Origin: Gammaproteobacteria bacterium | GTDB taxonomy: Bacteria; Pseudomonadota; Gammaproteobacteria; SZUA-229 | Direction of reading: 5' to 3' | Assembly (NCBI GenBank): GCA_029879605.1 | Contig: JAOUQA010000082.1 | Location: 1-7,785, forward strand | Length of the DNA: 7,785 bases | Shown here: in pieces, positions 1 to 6,529 of the stretch | How positions within the stretch are numbered: position 1 is the stretch's first letter | Layout of the letters: each line of letters starts with the position of its first letter | Notes under the pieces: model-generated | Seen by the model: only the letters and a program-made list of their open reading frames with translations | Told to the model about the DNA's origin: nothing | The model's database searches: none | Made by a program: the position numbers and the translations under genes

Positions 1-1115
1 ACAACTGGGATGCCAGTGACCTCATCATCCAGGGTTTCAATATTGGCCGATGCCTGGATGAAGTTGTTTTCCATCATTAACAGGCAGTAGATAGCTTCTT
101 GTACGCCGGCAGCGCCCAGGGAATGACCACATAGTGACTTGCTTGAGCTAAGAGGCGGGATGTTATCGCCAAAAGTTTCGCGAATAGCCTGGATTTCCTT
201 AACATCACCTACCGGGGTGCTGGTACCATGGGTATTGATGTAATCCACCGGGTTTCTGGCCGTTGCCAGGGCCTGCTGCATGCAGCGTACAGCGCCTTCG
301 CCAGATGGAGCAACCATGTCAAAGCCATCTGAAGTTGCACCATAGCCAGTGATTTCAGCATAGATTTTTGCACCACGTTGTAACGCGTGCTCAAGTTCTT
401 CGACCACGACAATACCACCGCCACCTGCAATGACAAAACCATCTCGTGTCGCATCATAAGGGCGTGAAGCCGTTTCAGGGGTGTCGTTATATTTGGTGGA
501 TAATGCACCCATGCCATCAAACAGCATACTCAGGGTCCAGTGCTCTTCTTCACCACCGCCTGCAAATACAATATCCTGTTTACCCATCTGGATTTGCTCT
601 ACGGCATTACCGATACAGTGGGTACCCGTGGCGCAGGCAGAACTAATGGAATAATTGACACCTTTGATTTTAAATGGTGTTGCCAGACAGGCTGAAACTG
701 TACTGGACATGGTGCGAGGTACCATATAAGGGCCTACGCGACGAATGCCTTTTTCCCGGAGAGTATCAGTGGCTGTAATCTGGTTGGAGGGTGAACCGCC
801 TCCTGAGCCAACAATCAGGCCGGTACGGGTATTTGAAACCTGTTCCTCGGTGAGTCCCGAATCTTCTATGGCCTGCTGCATAGATATATAAGCATAAGCT
901 GCAGCATCGCCCATAAATCGTTTCACTTTACGGTCAATATGAGCATCCAGGTCAATTGTGACATGGCCAGCAACATGGCTGCGCATCCCCGCTTCTTTGT
1001 ATTCTTCACGAAAGCTGATACCGGACTTACCTTCACGCAAGGACTCTGTCACTGCATTTTTATCATTGCCAAGGCAGGAAACAATACCCAGGCCAGTAAT
1101 TACTACTCTTTTCAT
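1..1115 (-). CDS. fabB: 3-oxoacyl-ACP synthase I (beta-ketoacyl-ACP synthase I), C-terminus cut by the window edge
   Basis: This is a cytoplasmic type II fatty-acid synthase condensing enzyme. It elongates acyl-ACP with malonyl-ACP and, in this family, is needed to extend the cis-unsaturated chains that FabA starts. The visible frame is 371 codons, beginning MKRVVITGLGIVSCLGN. The thiolase-fold active site is complete: the nucleophile is Cys161 in SSACATGTHC, the two histidines are His296 in NTHGTSTPVGD and His331 in KSLCGHSLGAAG, and Lys326 lies in the same motif. These match Cys163, His298, His333 and Lys328 of the E. coli enzyme within two residues. E. coli FabB is about 406 residues, so roughly 35 C-terminal residues lie beyond the left edge. 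The start lies 11 bases after the fabA stop, with a weak AGG about 10 bases upstream of the ATG, so the two genes form an operon. FabF is the main alternative, but the pairing with fabA and the GMRSHVAGHV-type N-terminal region favour FabB. Confidence 0.95.
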   Translation of the reverse strand, partial: MKRVVITGLGIVSCLGNDKNAVTESLREGKSGISFREEYKEAGMRSHVAGHVTIDLDAHIDRKVKRFMGDAAAYAYISMQQAIEDSGLTEEQVSNTRTGLIVGSGGGSPSNQITATDTLREKGIRRVGPYMVPRTMSSTVSACLATPFKIKGVNYSISSACATGTHCIGNAVEQIQMGKQDIVFAGGGEEEHWTLSMLFDGMGALSTKYNDTPETASRPYDATRDGFVIAGGGGIVVVEELEHALQRGAKIYAEITGYGATSDGFDMVAPSGEGAVRCMQQALATARNPVDYINTHGTSTPVGDVKEIQAIRETFGDNIPPLSSSKSLCGHSLGAAGVQEAIYCLLMMENNFIQASANIETLDDEVTGIPV

Positions 1116-1126
1116 TCAGCTAGAAC

Positions 1127-1642
1127 CTAAAAATCATCTGTTTTTGTAAATAGACCAACACGTAAACCTTTGGCAGTATAAATTTCACGTCCATCAACAT
1201 AAACTGCTCCGTCAGCTATACCCATTATCAGTCCACGTGCAATAACACGTTTTATATTAATCTGGTAGCTAACAGTTTTTGCTGTAGGTAGTACCTGTCC
1301 AGTGAATTTTACCTCACCTACGCCCAGAGCTCGACCCTTGCCGGGATGTCCCATCCAGCCAAGATAAAATCCCACTAGTTGCCACATGGCATCCAGACCA
1401 AGGCAGCCTGGCATTACCGGGTCTCCCGGGAAGTGACATTCAAAAAACCAGAGATCTGGGTTGATATCCAGTTCTGCCTTAATTTCACCCTTGTTATATT
1501 CGCCACCCTGATCCGAAATATGTGTAATACGATCTATCATCAGCATATTAGGAACAGGCAATTGGGCGTTACCCGAGCCAAAAAGTTCACCGTGGCCACA
1601 TTTGAGTAATTCTTCACGGTTATAAGCATTTTGATTCATCAT
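1127..1642 (-). CDS. fabA: 3-hydroxydecanoyl-ACP dehydratase/isomerase
   Basis: This is a cytoplasmic hot-dog-fold enzyme. It dehydrates 3-hydroxydecanoyl-ACP and isomerises trans-2- to cis-3-decenoyl-ACP, the branch point of anaerobic unsaturated fatty-acid synthesis. The 171 residues match the usual length (172 in E. coli). The catalytic pair His70 (FECHFPGDPVMPG) and Asp84 (CLGLDAMWQ) sits at the same positions as in E. coli. The signature stretches LPVPNMLMIDR, GKGRALGVGEVKFTGQVLP and the C-terminal GLRVGLF are all present. Two adjacent ATGs occur at the start. I chose the first because AAGGTG lies about 10 bases upstream of it. The gene is first in an operon with fabB, 11 bases downstream. 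A candidate promoter lies upstream. No clear FabR or FadR operator could be recognised by eye. The assignment is very secure. Confidence 0.98.
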   Translation of the reverse strand: MMNQNAYNREELLKCGHGELFGSGNAQLPVPNMLMIDRITHISDQGGEYNKGEIKAELDINPDLWFFECHFPGDPVMPGCLGLDAMWQLVGFYLGWMGHPGKGRALGVGEVKFTGQVLPTAKTVSYQINIKRVIARGLIMGIADGAVYVDGREIYTAKGLRVGLFTKTDDF

Positions 1643-1695
1643 AAATGGGTAACACCTTATTCTTGAGTTGAAATTGTTGGGGTATTTTGATGCGA

Positions 1696-1725
1696 ATTGT
1701 ATATGAATTATCTAATGGATGGTAA
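1696..1725 (-). promoter_or_regulatory. Candidate sigma-70 promoter for fabA-fabB
   Basis: On the minus strand a -35-like TTACCA (1720-1725) is separated by 18 bases from a -10-like TACAAT (1696-1701). They match consensus at 4/6 and 5/6 positions. The -10 lies about 53 bases upstream of the fabA start, in AT-rich DNA. It lies downstream of the terminator of the preceding gene, so fabA would need its own promoter here. This is a by-eye match only, and other AT-rich hexamers nearby could serve. Confidence 0.35.
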
Positions 1726-1772
1726 TTCAGCAGACTATTTGATGGATTAAATTAATAAAAAAATAGATTTTT

Positions 1773-1810
1773 AACAAAAAATGTCCCGGTTTAAGCATTA
1801 AACCGGGACA
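1773..1810 (-). terminator. Intrinsic terminator of the DUF4426-like gene
   Basis: A perfect 13-bp inverted repeat (arms 1782-1794 and 1798-1810, core TGTCCCGG) encloses a 3-base loop. On the minus strand it is followed at once by TTTTTTGTT (1773-1781). It begins 10 bases after the stop codon of the minus-strand gene at 1821-2273. No T-run follows the hairpin on the plus strand, so it acts in one direction. It separates the upstream gene from the fabA-fabB operon. Confidence 0.93.
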
Positions 1811-1820
1811 GATGTATTAT

Positions 1821-2273
1821 TTAGTCAGTGAAAAATTGCTGTTTAAATTTAACCTTTGCACTGATAGTTTCATTCTCAGGTACGGCTTTTATGTCAAATT
1901 TTAAGGTTTCACGGTTGGCAATTTGAGCCTGGGCCAGGTAGTAAATTGCTTCACCATCAAAAATCTCACGAAATTCCAGGTTTTTTACCTGTCCGGTCAG
2001 GTTGCTGGCAAAACCCGTGACTGCGGCTTTGACTGGCTGGGTTTTATTATCAGCTAATCTTTTTAGCACTGTAATATTAACTACCATGCGATTATTTCGC
2101 CGTGTCAGTTGATAGGCTTTGGCGATTTCAGGTGTCAGTGAGTCACTGCGAAAAGCATTGAAATGGACGACATAATCTCCAAAATTAAGTGAATTTTCAG
2201 CTATTGCAGTTGATGGCAGTATGCCAAGCAGCGTCAGAAGTAAGCCACAGCGGAGTATTTTTCTTCTTTTCAT
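1821..2273 (-). CDS. DUF4426-like small exported protein of unknown function
   Basis: The protein has 150 residues. The N-terminus is a typical Sec signal peptide: basic MKRRK, a hydrophobic core at about residues 9-20, and a likely cleavage after Ala25 (AIA before ENSLNFGDY). There is no lipobox, because Cys9 lies inside the hydrophobic core. The mature part of about 125 residues has the pattern I associate with DUF4426: GDYVVHFNAF near its start, then SLTPEIAKAYQL and the NRMVVNITVLKR strand. This suggests a small beta-rich periplasmic domain. No catalytic motif is visible and the function is unknown. AGGAG lies 10 bases upstream of the ATG and supports this start. The gene appears monocistronic, with its own candidate promoter and a strong terminator. 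It is divergent from the HDOD gene. The family assignment is from memory of the motif pattern. Confidence 0.85.
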   Translation of the reverse strand: MKRRKILRCGLLLTLLGILPSTAIAENSLNFGDYVVHFNAFRSDSLTPEIAKAYQLTRRNNRMVVNITVLKRLADNKTQPVKAAVTGFASNLTGQVKNLEFREIFDGEAIYYLAQAQIANRETLKFDIKAVPENETISAKVKFKQQFFTD

Positions 2274-2307
2274 TAATCAATCGCTCCTGGAGGTCATTTA
2301 GTTACAT

Positions 2308-2337
2308 AGTGTATGACTATAGTGCAGAATCAGTCAA
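2308..2337 (-). promoter_or_regulatory. Candidate sigma-70 promoter for the DUF4426-like gene
   Basis: On the minus strand TTGACT (2332-2337, 5/6 to the -35 consensus) is followed after 18 bases by TACACT (2308-2313, 4/6 to the -10). The -10 lies 34 bases upstream of the start codon, leaving room for a short leader that carries the AGGAG ribosome site. An overlapping TATAGT is a better -10 hexamer but has no -35 partner at proper spacing. Confidence 0.45.
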
Positions 2338-2340
2338 CAT

Positions 2341-2356
2341 GGTTTATGTGTAAACC
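2341..2356. promoter_or_regulatory. Palindrome GGTTTA-N4-TAAACC, candidate operator
   Basis: A perfect inverted repeat has 6-base arms at 2341-2346 and 2351-2356 around TGTG. It nearly extends further (ATGG on the left, CCCAT on the right, with one base missing). It starts 3 bases beyond the -35 hexamer of the leftward promoter and ends 38 bases before the -35 of the rightward one. That position would suit a dimeric regulator acting on one or both divergent genes. The binding protein is unknown and the repeat could be chance. Confidence 0.35.
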
Positions 2357-2394
2357 CATACGGAATGTCTGCTTTAATCTGTAGGCTTTTTCTA

Positions 2395-2425
2395 TTGATA
2401 GATTATCGTAACCCTATGCTATTTT
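2395..2425 (+). promoter_or_regulatory. Candidate extended -10 promoter for the HDOD gene
   Basis: TTGATA (2395-2400) lies 19 bases before TATTTT (2420-2425). The -10 hexamer is preceded by TGC, giving the TGn extended -10 element, which can compensate for the long spacer. The start codon is 63 bases downstream of the -10. By-eye assignment. Confidence 0.4.
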
Positions 2426-2488
2426 ATAACATATGAATAAACGGCAGAGACGTTTCTTATTGCTTTACGATTTACAGGATCATGCTTA

Positions 2489-3742
2489 ATGGCAAGCTTT
2501 AAGCTGGATATATCCAGGTTAAATAGCCTTATTCCAGTCAGAGATCTTTTAAAAGAAGATCAGCGTATTCTTGTGGATAAGGTGAAAATGATTGATTTAT
2601 TGCCAGGAGACAGGGTGAATGCAACTGATGAACATGACTGGTTGTTTTATCTGGTTGAGGGTGAGGTTGTTCTTCATGAAACAGAGGACGCTCAGTCTTT
2701 AATAGCCACTGACAGTCGAGCTCGATATCCGTTGTTTAACGATCAGAATAGTCAGGCTTATATTAAGGTAAAAACAAACAGCTGGTTTGCCAGGTTTGAT
2801 CGCCAGTTATTTAATACATTGCTCGAGGCTTTAATACTGGGTGATGAGAGTTTTGAAGCTACTGAGATCGATGGGGTTGAGAGCCAGTTACTGAACGAAA
2901 TGGTATTTGCATTCAATAATGGCCAGCTTGAATTGCCGGCATTACCAGAAATAGCATTGAAGGTTAAAGCTGCGATAAAAAATCCAGACATTGAAGCAAC
3001 TGATGTTGCTCGTATTATTGAAGCAGATCCTGTTCTGGCAACACGCTTGATCCAGTCTGCCAATAGTGCTCTTAATCAAGCTATGTCACCGGTCAGGAGC
3101 ATTCAAGAGGCAGTCATTAGGTTGGGCTTGCCTGCGACTCGCAGTATGGTTATTAGCCTTTCGATGAAGCAGCTGTTTACCAGCAAGTCGGAAGATCTAA
3201 AGCAGAGAATGTTAAATTTATACGAGCATAGTGTCGAAATTGCAGCAATCAGTGCCGTGCTGGCAAAAGAAATTGAATCATGTGAAGTTGACCAGTTGTT
3301 ACTGGCAGGTCTGGTGCATGATATAGGTGTGATACCTGTGCTGAATTATATTGAAAAAGCTGAATACGGGATTAGTGATAATGATGAGCTAAATCGCATT
3401 ATAAAAACATTACGCTCTATGGCGGGTGAAATGGTTATTAGAAGCTGGGAGTTACCAGTAGAAATTATCGATGTGATAAAACAGGCGGAAAACTGGGAGC
3501 GTGATTCAGGTGAGGGAATTGATATGGCAGATATCGTGATACTGGCCCATATTTACAATATGCTTTATCACAGGGATGTTAAGCATCTGCCCAAAATTGA
3601 TCAGGTGCCTGTTTATCAAAAGTTATTATTAAAACAGCAGGGCCAGCATTCTGGACTGGCGGAACATATACTGGAACATGCAAAAGAAGAAATTGCGGAA
3701 ATTAAACAGTTGTTAGGTTTTAATCCTGTAAGTTCCGGATAA
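2489..3742 (+). CDS. HDOD-domain signalling protein with degenerate cNMP-binding-like N-terminus
   Basis: The protein has 417 residues, no signal peptide and no membrane segment, so it is probably cytoplasmic. Residues about 20-115 resemble a cyclic-nucleotide-binding beta-roll (DLLPGDRV, then LFYLVEGEVVLHE, then a strand ending WFARFDRQLF). The glycine/arginine phosphate-binding cassette is absent, so ligand binding is doubtful. Residues about 145-345 form an HDOD domain. It opens with LPALPEIALKV, followed by IEADPVLATRLIQSANSA, IQEAVIRLGLPATRSMV and LAGLVHDIGVIPVL, with His277-Asp278. HDOD domains are non-catalytic relatives of HD phosphohydrolases and usually act as scaffolds in signalling. 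No GGDEF, EAL or HD-GYP motif is seen. AGGA lies about 9 bases upstream of the ATG. The gene is the only plus-strand gene here. Its last 23 bases overlap the convergent S24 gene. The domain call is firm; the cellular role is unknown. Confidence 0.9.
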   Translation: MASFKLDISRLNSLIPVRDLLKEDQRILVDKVKMIDLLPGDRVNATDEHDWLFYLVEGEVVLHETEDAQSLIATDSRARYPLFNDQNSQAYIKVKTNSWFARFDRQLFNTLLEALILGDESFEATEIDGVESQLLNEMVFAFNNGQLELPALPEIALKVKAAIKNPDIEATDVARIIEADPVLATRLIQSANSALNQAMSPVRSIQEAVIRLGLPATRSMVISLSMKQLFTSKSEDLKQRMLNLYEHSVEIAAISAVLAKEIESCEVDQLLLAGLVHDIGVIPVLNYIEKAEYGISDNDELNRIIKTLRSMAGEMVIRSWELPVEIIDVIKQAENWERDSGEGIDMADIVILAHIYNMLYHRDVKHLPKIDQVPVYQKLLLKQQGQHSGLAEHILEHAKEEIAEIKQLLGFNPVSSG

Positions 3743-4187
3743 TACCCGTGACAATACCCAGTACCTGTACATCATCATTTTTTAGAATGATTGCATCCAT
3801 ATCAGGATTGGCAGGTTGCAGTCGAATACCATCAGCTTCTATGTAAAATTTCTTTAATGTTACCTGTTCGTTATTAATCAGGGCGACCACGGATTGACCA
3901 TTCTCTGCTGATTCACGTTTCTCTACGATGATAATATCGCCATGCTGGATATTGTCATCAATCATTGAATAACCAGATACACGCAGAGCATAGGTATTCC
4001 GGCGAACCATATTGGCGGGTACGGAAATCCGATCTTCATGTTCAATACGCTCAATGGGATTGCCGGCGGTTATAGTGCCAAGTAAAGGGATCTCGACCAT
4101 GTTTACAGCATCTGCCTCAGACTGCTCAAGTTCTGAACACCAGGTGGGATATTCGCGCTTGGGTATTAGCATGCTGATGTTGTTCAT
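3720..4187 (-). CDS. LexA/UmuD-type S24 self-cleaving protein lacking an HTH domain
   Basis: The 155 residues match the C-terminal (S24) half of LexA. The cleavage region is LLGTITAGNPIE with the Ala41-Gly42 scissile pair. The catalytic serine is Ser74 in VSGYSMIDDNI, and the general-base lysine is Lys112 in EQVTLKKF. The barrel strands HGDIIIVEKR, NGQSVVALIN and VLGIVTGIIR are also present. Only about 36 residues precede this region, and they show no winged-helix DNA-binding domain. LexA is about 200 residues and UmuD about 140, so this resembles UmuD in size. No umuC-like gene is adjacent. AGGT lies about 7 bases upstream of the chosen ATG, and the frame is closed by a TAA at 4224-4226 with no other ATG start between, so an HTH is not hidden upstream in frame. 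It may be a UmuD-like polymerase accessory factor or a distinct S24 peptidase; I cannot decide. Its 3' end overlaps the HDOD gene tail-to-tail. Confidence 0.88.
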   Translation of the reverse strand: MNNISMLIPKREYPTWCSELEQSEADAVNMVEIPLLGTITAGNPIERIEHEDRISVPANMVRRNTYALRVSGYSMIDDNIQHGDIIIVEKRESAENGQSVVALINNEQVTLKKFYIEADGIRLQPANPDMDAIILKNDDVQVLGIVTGIIRNLQD

Positions 4188-4222
4188 ATGGATACCTGAT
4201 AAATGACCGGATAGTGCATTAA

Positions 4223-4251
4223 TTTATAGCGGATTAATTGTCTGTGCGCAA
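4223..4251 (-). promoter_or_regulatory. Candidate promoter of the S24 gene
   Basis: On the minus strand TTGCGC (4246-4251) is followed after exactly 17 bases by TATAAA (4223-4228, 5/6 to the -10 consensus). The -10 lies 35 bases before the start codon. Two ATTAAT sequences (4218-4223 and 4233-4238), 15 bases apart, flank or touch the -10 and could be regulator half-sites. No CTGT-N8-ACAG SOS box is present. Confidence 0.45.
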
Positions 4252-4309
4252 GAAATATCTATATATTGCAGGTATTTAGTTGCTTTATTTCGAGTTGTTT
4301 CTATCGGGC

Positions 4310-5329
4310 TTAGGAGAAGTTCTGTAATAATTCACCAATGGCCTTAGCCAGTTGTGGTGATCGCTCCGATGACCGTATCGCAGCATTCAATGAGTCCTGC
4401 ATGCCTGGAATATTAACCAGGTCCAGTATCACCATGTTAAAGAATTCCTGCCCTTCAGGGCAATGAGCAAGGTTCTCCAGGAATTGCTGCATCATGTCCT
4501 GCTGTTTTAGATAAAGCCAGCATCGACCGCTAATGGAAGCAATGATTTCAGCATCTGTTGCCACGCTGCTGGATAAAACCTGTTTGATCGACTCAGAGCA
4601 AAGCTGGTTATTGGCTGAACCTGAAAGGGCACGTATTAACAGGGAGATGAGATTGCTATTTATTGAATTTGCAGCCAGCTCGGTAGTGAGCCTCTGTGCT
4701 AATGCGTCACTTAATTTATCCGGGATCACTTCATGTTCGAGACACTGGCAGAGTGCGTCCAGTGATTGTGTGGGTAGTTGTGGAAGTGCTATGGTGATAC
4801 AGGCAAGATTGCTATTTTCACTGAGTCGGGCAGCCATGTCGGCGATACCCTGAAAACCAACAAAAGCCCATTGATCATAACCGGGTTTGCCCGCGAAATA
4901 ATCCTGGGCGTGAGCATAAAATTTAGAGGCAGGCTGATTGAGAATCAGGGCAGCTTTAGCATGAAAGCATGCCATGTGTTCCTGCTTGGGTTTGAAACCA
5001 TAAGGGTTAGTGTCTTCTTCTGAATCCGATTCCTGTTTTTTAATCAGGCGATAGAGAAAATCATCCCTGATAGTAGTCGTCAGTTTGCCACTGGCATCAA
5101 GAGGAAAGCGAACAAACCAGATAACAAGATCATCTGACTGATCTTCTTGCCAGACCATAATGCCCAGCCAGGCTTGTTGTTGTAACGGGTAGGGATAGGG
5201 TGATTCACCCTGTTCAAATAAAAGGAATGTTTCATGAGGGATTTGCTGTATTCGACGACCAAGATCGAACACTCTAAATTCTGTACCTGCCTGGGTCAGG
5301 AAATCACTAATGCCTGAAATATCTGTCAT
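4310..5329 (-). CDS. DUF3549-like protein of unknown function, coupled to rnd
   Basis: The 339-residue protein is probably cytoplasmic: it has no signal peptide or membrane helix. The N-terminal pattern (ISDFLTQAGTEFRVFDLGRR at residues 7-26, then PYPYPLQQQAWLG at 44-56) is the one I associate with the gammaproteobacterial DUF3549 family. A loop of about residues 98-110 is acidic (ESDSEED). The C-terminal half, from about residue 170, is helical and rich in Leu, Ala and Gln, ending KAIGELLQNFS; it may be a repeat-like helical scaffold. No catalytic motif is recognised. The ATG overlaps the rnd stop as ATGA, and no clear Shine-Dalgarno is visible inside the end of rnd, so translation is probably coupled to that of RNase D. 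It is the last gene of the minus-strand cluster, and no intrinsic terminator hairpin is obvious after it. The function is unknown; a link to RNA metabolism is only an inference from position. Confidence 0.85.
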   Translation of the reverse strand: MTDISGISDFLTQAGTEFRVFDLGRRIQQIPHETFLLFEQGESPYPYPLQQQAWLGIMVWQEDQSDDLVIWFVRFPLDASGKLTTTIRDDFLYRLIKKQESDSEEDTNPYGFKPKQEHMACFHAKAALILNQPASKFYAHAQDYFAGKPGYDQWAFVGFQGIADMAARLSENSNLACITIALPQLPTQSLDALCQCLEHEVIPDKLSDALAQRLTTELAANSINSNLISLLIRALSGSANNQLCSESIKQVLSSSVATDAEIIASISGRCWLYLKQQDMMQQFLENLAHCPEGQEFFNMVILDLVNIPGMQDSLNAAIRSSERSPQLAKAIGELLQNFS

Positions 5330-6480
5330 AACGCATTCTGTATAGAAAATTTACCTGAAACAATATGAATTGAAAGTTTGCCATCAAGAAAATCAACTAG
5401 AGTCTGACCACCATGCTGTTTTCTCCAGCCAGTGAGCAGAGGGAGTTCTTTTTCTCCTCTAACCAGGGCCTCTAGTTGTTTTCTGGGTGCAATGATATTG
5501 TGTGAGATTTTATATTCGTGTGCCAGGATTTTAAGTATTGCAGTCAGGCCATCAACTACCGCTTCGTCATTAAAGCTCAGTTTCTGTTTTTTAGGTAAAG
5601 CTGGCCAGGATGTTTTGTCCAGCTTAAGCCCTTCATCAGCCTTTAGTGCAAGCGAATTAGCATCGGTCTGGCTTATACGAGACTGGCTAATAGAACGTAG
5701 TGCAAGAATATTACTTGCGGAATTTAATTTTTGACGTGCAATATCAATCAATGCATCGTCAGAGACAATCTTGCGTCGCGGTCTATCTTTTTCCTGGGCA
5801 GTTAGTTCGCGCCAGCTGGCAAGTGATTGTAATATAGCAAGTTGCTGGCCATGCAGACGCTGATGCCCTTTAACTTTTTTCCAGATTTCAGATGTGTTTA
5901 CCTGGTACTGATCCTGTTGAGCAATGCGATTAAAGTCATCACTCAACCAGTCGAGTCGATTGCGTTTGTTAAGCTGTTCAAGTATGAGTGGATAAGCCTG
6001 GGCTAGATGAATAACATCAGATGCTGCATAGTCCAGCTGTTTGTTATTCAACGGTCGTTGCATCCAGTCGGTTCGGGTCTGGGTTTTGTCTACATCAATA
6101 TCTAAAATTTCTTTTATTAAAGCCGCATAGCCAATTTGTTCGCCATAACCAAGTAAAGTTGATGCAATCTGAGTATCAAAAACTGGCTGAGGAATGGTAT
6201 TAAAATGATGGTGAAAGATTTCTATATCCTGTTGAGCGGCATGGAAAACTTTAGTGCATGAAGTGTCGTTAAATAAATCAAGTATCGGTTGCAGGTCTGT
6301 TATAGATAAAGGGTCGATGCAGAAAGCCAGGCCCTCATTTGAAATTTGAATGAGCGCGAGTTCCGGGTAGTATGTTTTTTCACGATGAAATTCAGTATCA
6401 ACGCAAATAAAGTCGCTATTTGATAATTGCTGACATGCTTCAACTAGTTGATCATTTGTTTCGATGTAAGAATAATTCAT
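5326..6480 (-). CDS. rnd: Ribonuclease D
   Basis: This is a 3'-to-5' exoribonuclease of the DEDDy family that trims 3' ends of tRNA precursors and other small structured RNAs. The 384 residues are close to the E. coli length (about 375). The exonuclease domain, about residues 1-170, holds all catalytic residues at the E. coli positions: Asp28 and Glu30 (VDTEFHRE), Asp85 (HAAQQDIEIF), and Tyr151 and Asp155 (LDYAASDVIHLAQ). After the WKKVKG linker, residues about 208-285 form the first HRDC helical domain (LASWRELTAQEKDRPRRKIV). The remaining part is a weaker second HRDC-like segment. No strong Shine-Dalgarno is seen before the ATG. The gene follows gloA by 49 bases and overlaps the DUF3549-like gene by 4 bases, so it is probably transcribed with both. 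The E. coli start codon is an unusual UUG, but here it is ATG. The assignment is secure. Confidence 0.96.
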   Translation of the reverse strand: MNYSYIETNDQLVEACQQLSNSDFICVDTEFHREKTYYPELALIQISNEGLAFCIDPLSITDLQPILDLFNDTSCTKVFHAAQQDIEIFHHHFNTIPQPVFDTQIASTLLGYGEQIGYAALIKEILDIDVDKTQTRTDWMQRPLNNKQLDYAASDVIHLAQAYPLILEQLNKRNRLDWLSDDFNRIAQQDQYQVNTSEIWKKVKGHQRLHGQQLAILQSLASWRELTAQEKDRPRRKIVSDDALIDIARQKLNSASNILALRSISQSRISQTDANSLALKADEGLKLDKTSWPALPKKQKLSFNDEAVVDGLTAILKILAHEYKISHNIIAPRKQLEALVRGEKELPLLTGWRKQHGGQTLVDFLDGKLSIHIVSGKFSIQNAL

Positions 6481-6529
6481 AAATTTCTGTGTTAATTGAT
6501 GATTGTGAATGTCGTGGATGAGTGGTTAT

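Noticed and set aside
446..1149. Plus-strand open frames (446-646, 939-1130, 958-1149) and an alternative minus frame (209-520)
   Set aside because: They lie over fabB, whose frame holds all the catalytic motifs. Their translations show no family pattern and have no ribosome sites.
1379..1609. Plus-strand open frame antisense to fabA
   Set aside because: It is fully inside a highly conserved gene on the other strand. It has no plausible start signal or protein motif.
1750..1778. TTGTTA with TAATTT 17 bases downstream on the minus strand as the fabA promoter
   Set aside because: The -10 matches consensus at only 3/6 positions, and the -35 overlaps the T-tract of the terminator. The pair at 1696-1725 is better.
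4188..4309. A missing HTH domain for the S24 gene, hidden upstream by a frameshift, or a LexA SOS box
   Set aside because: The frame upstream of the ATG reaches a stop at 4224-4226 after 12 codons, and only 122 bases separate the genes, too little for a LexA HTH domain. An ACAG is present near 4242-4245 on the minus strand, but no CTGT lies 8 bases before it.
4533..5023. Plus-strand open frames antisense to the DUF3549-like gene
   Set aside because: They are shadows of the minus-strand gene, with low-complexity translations and no ribosome site. The minus frame is supported by the ATGA coupling and the family motifs.
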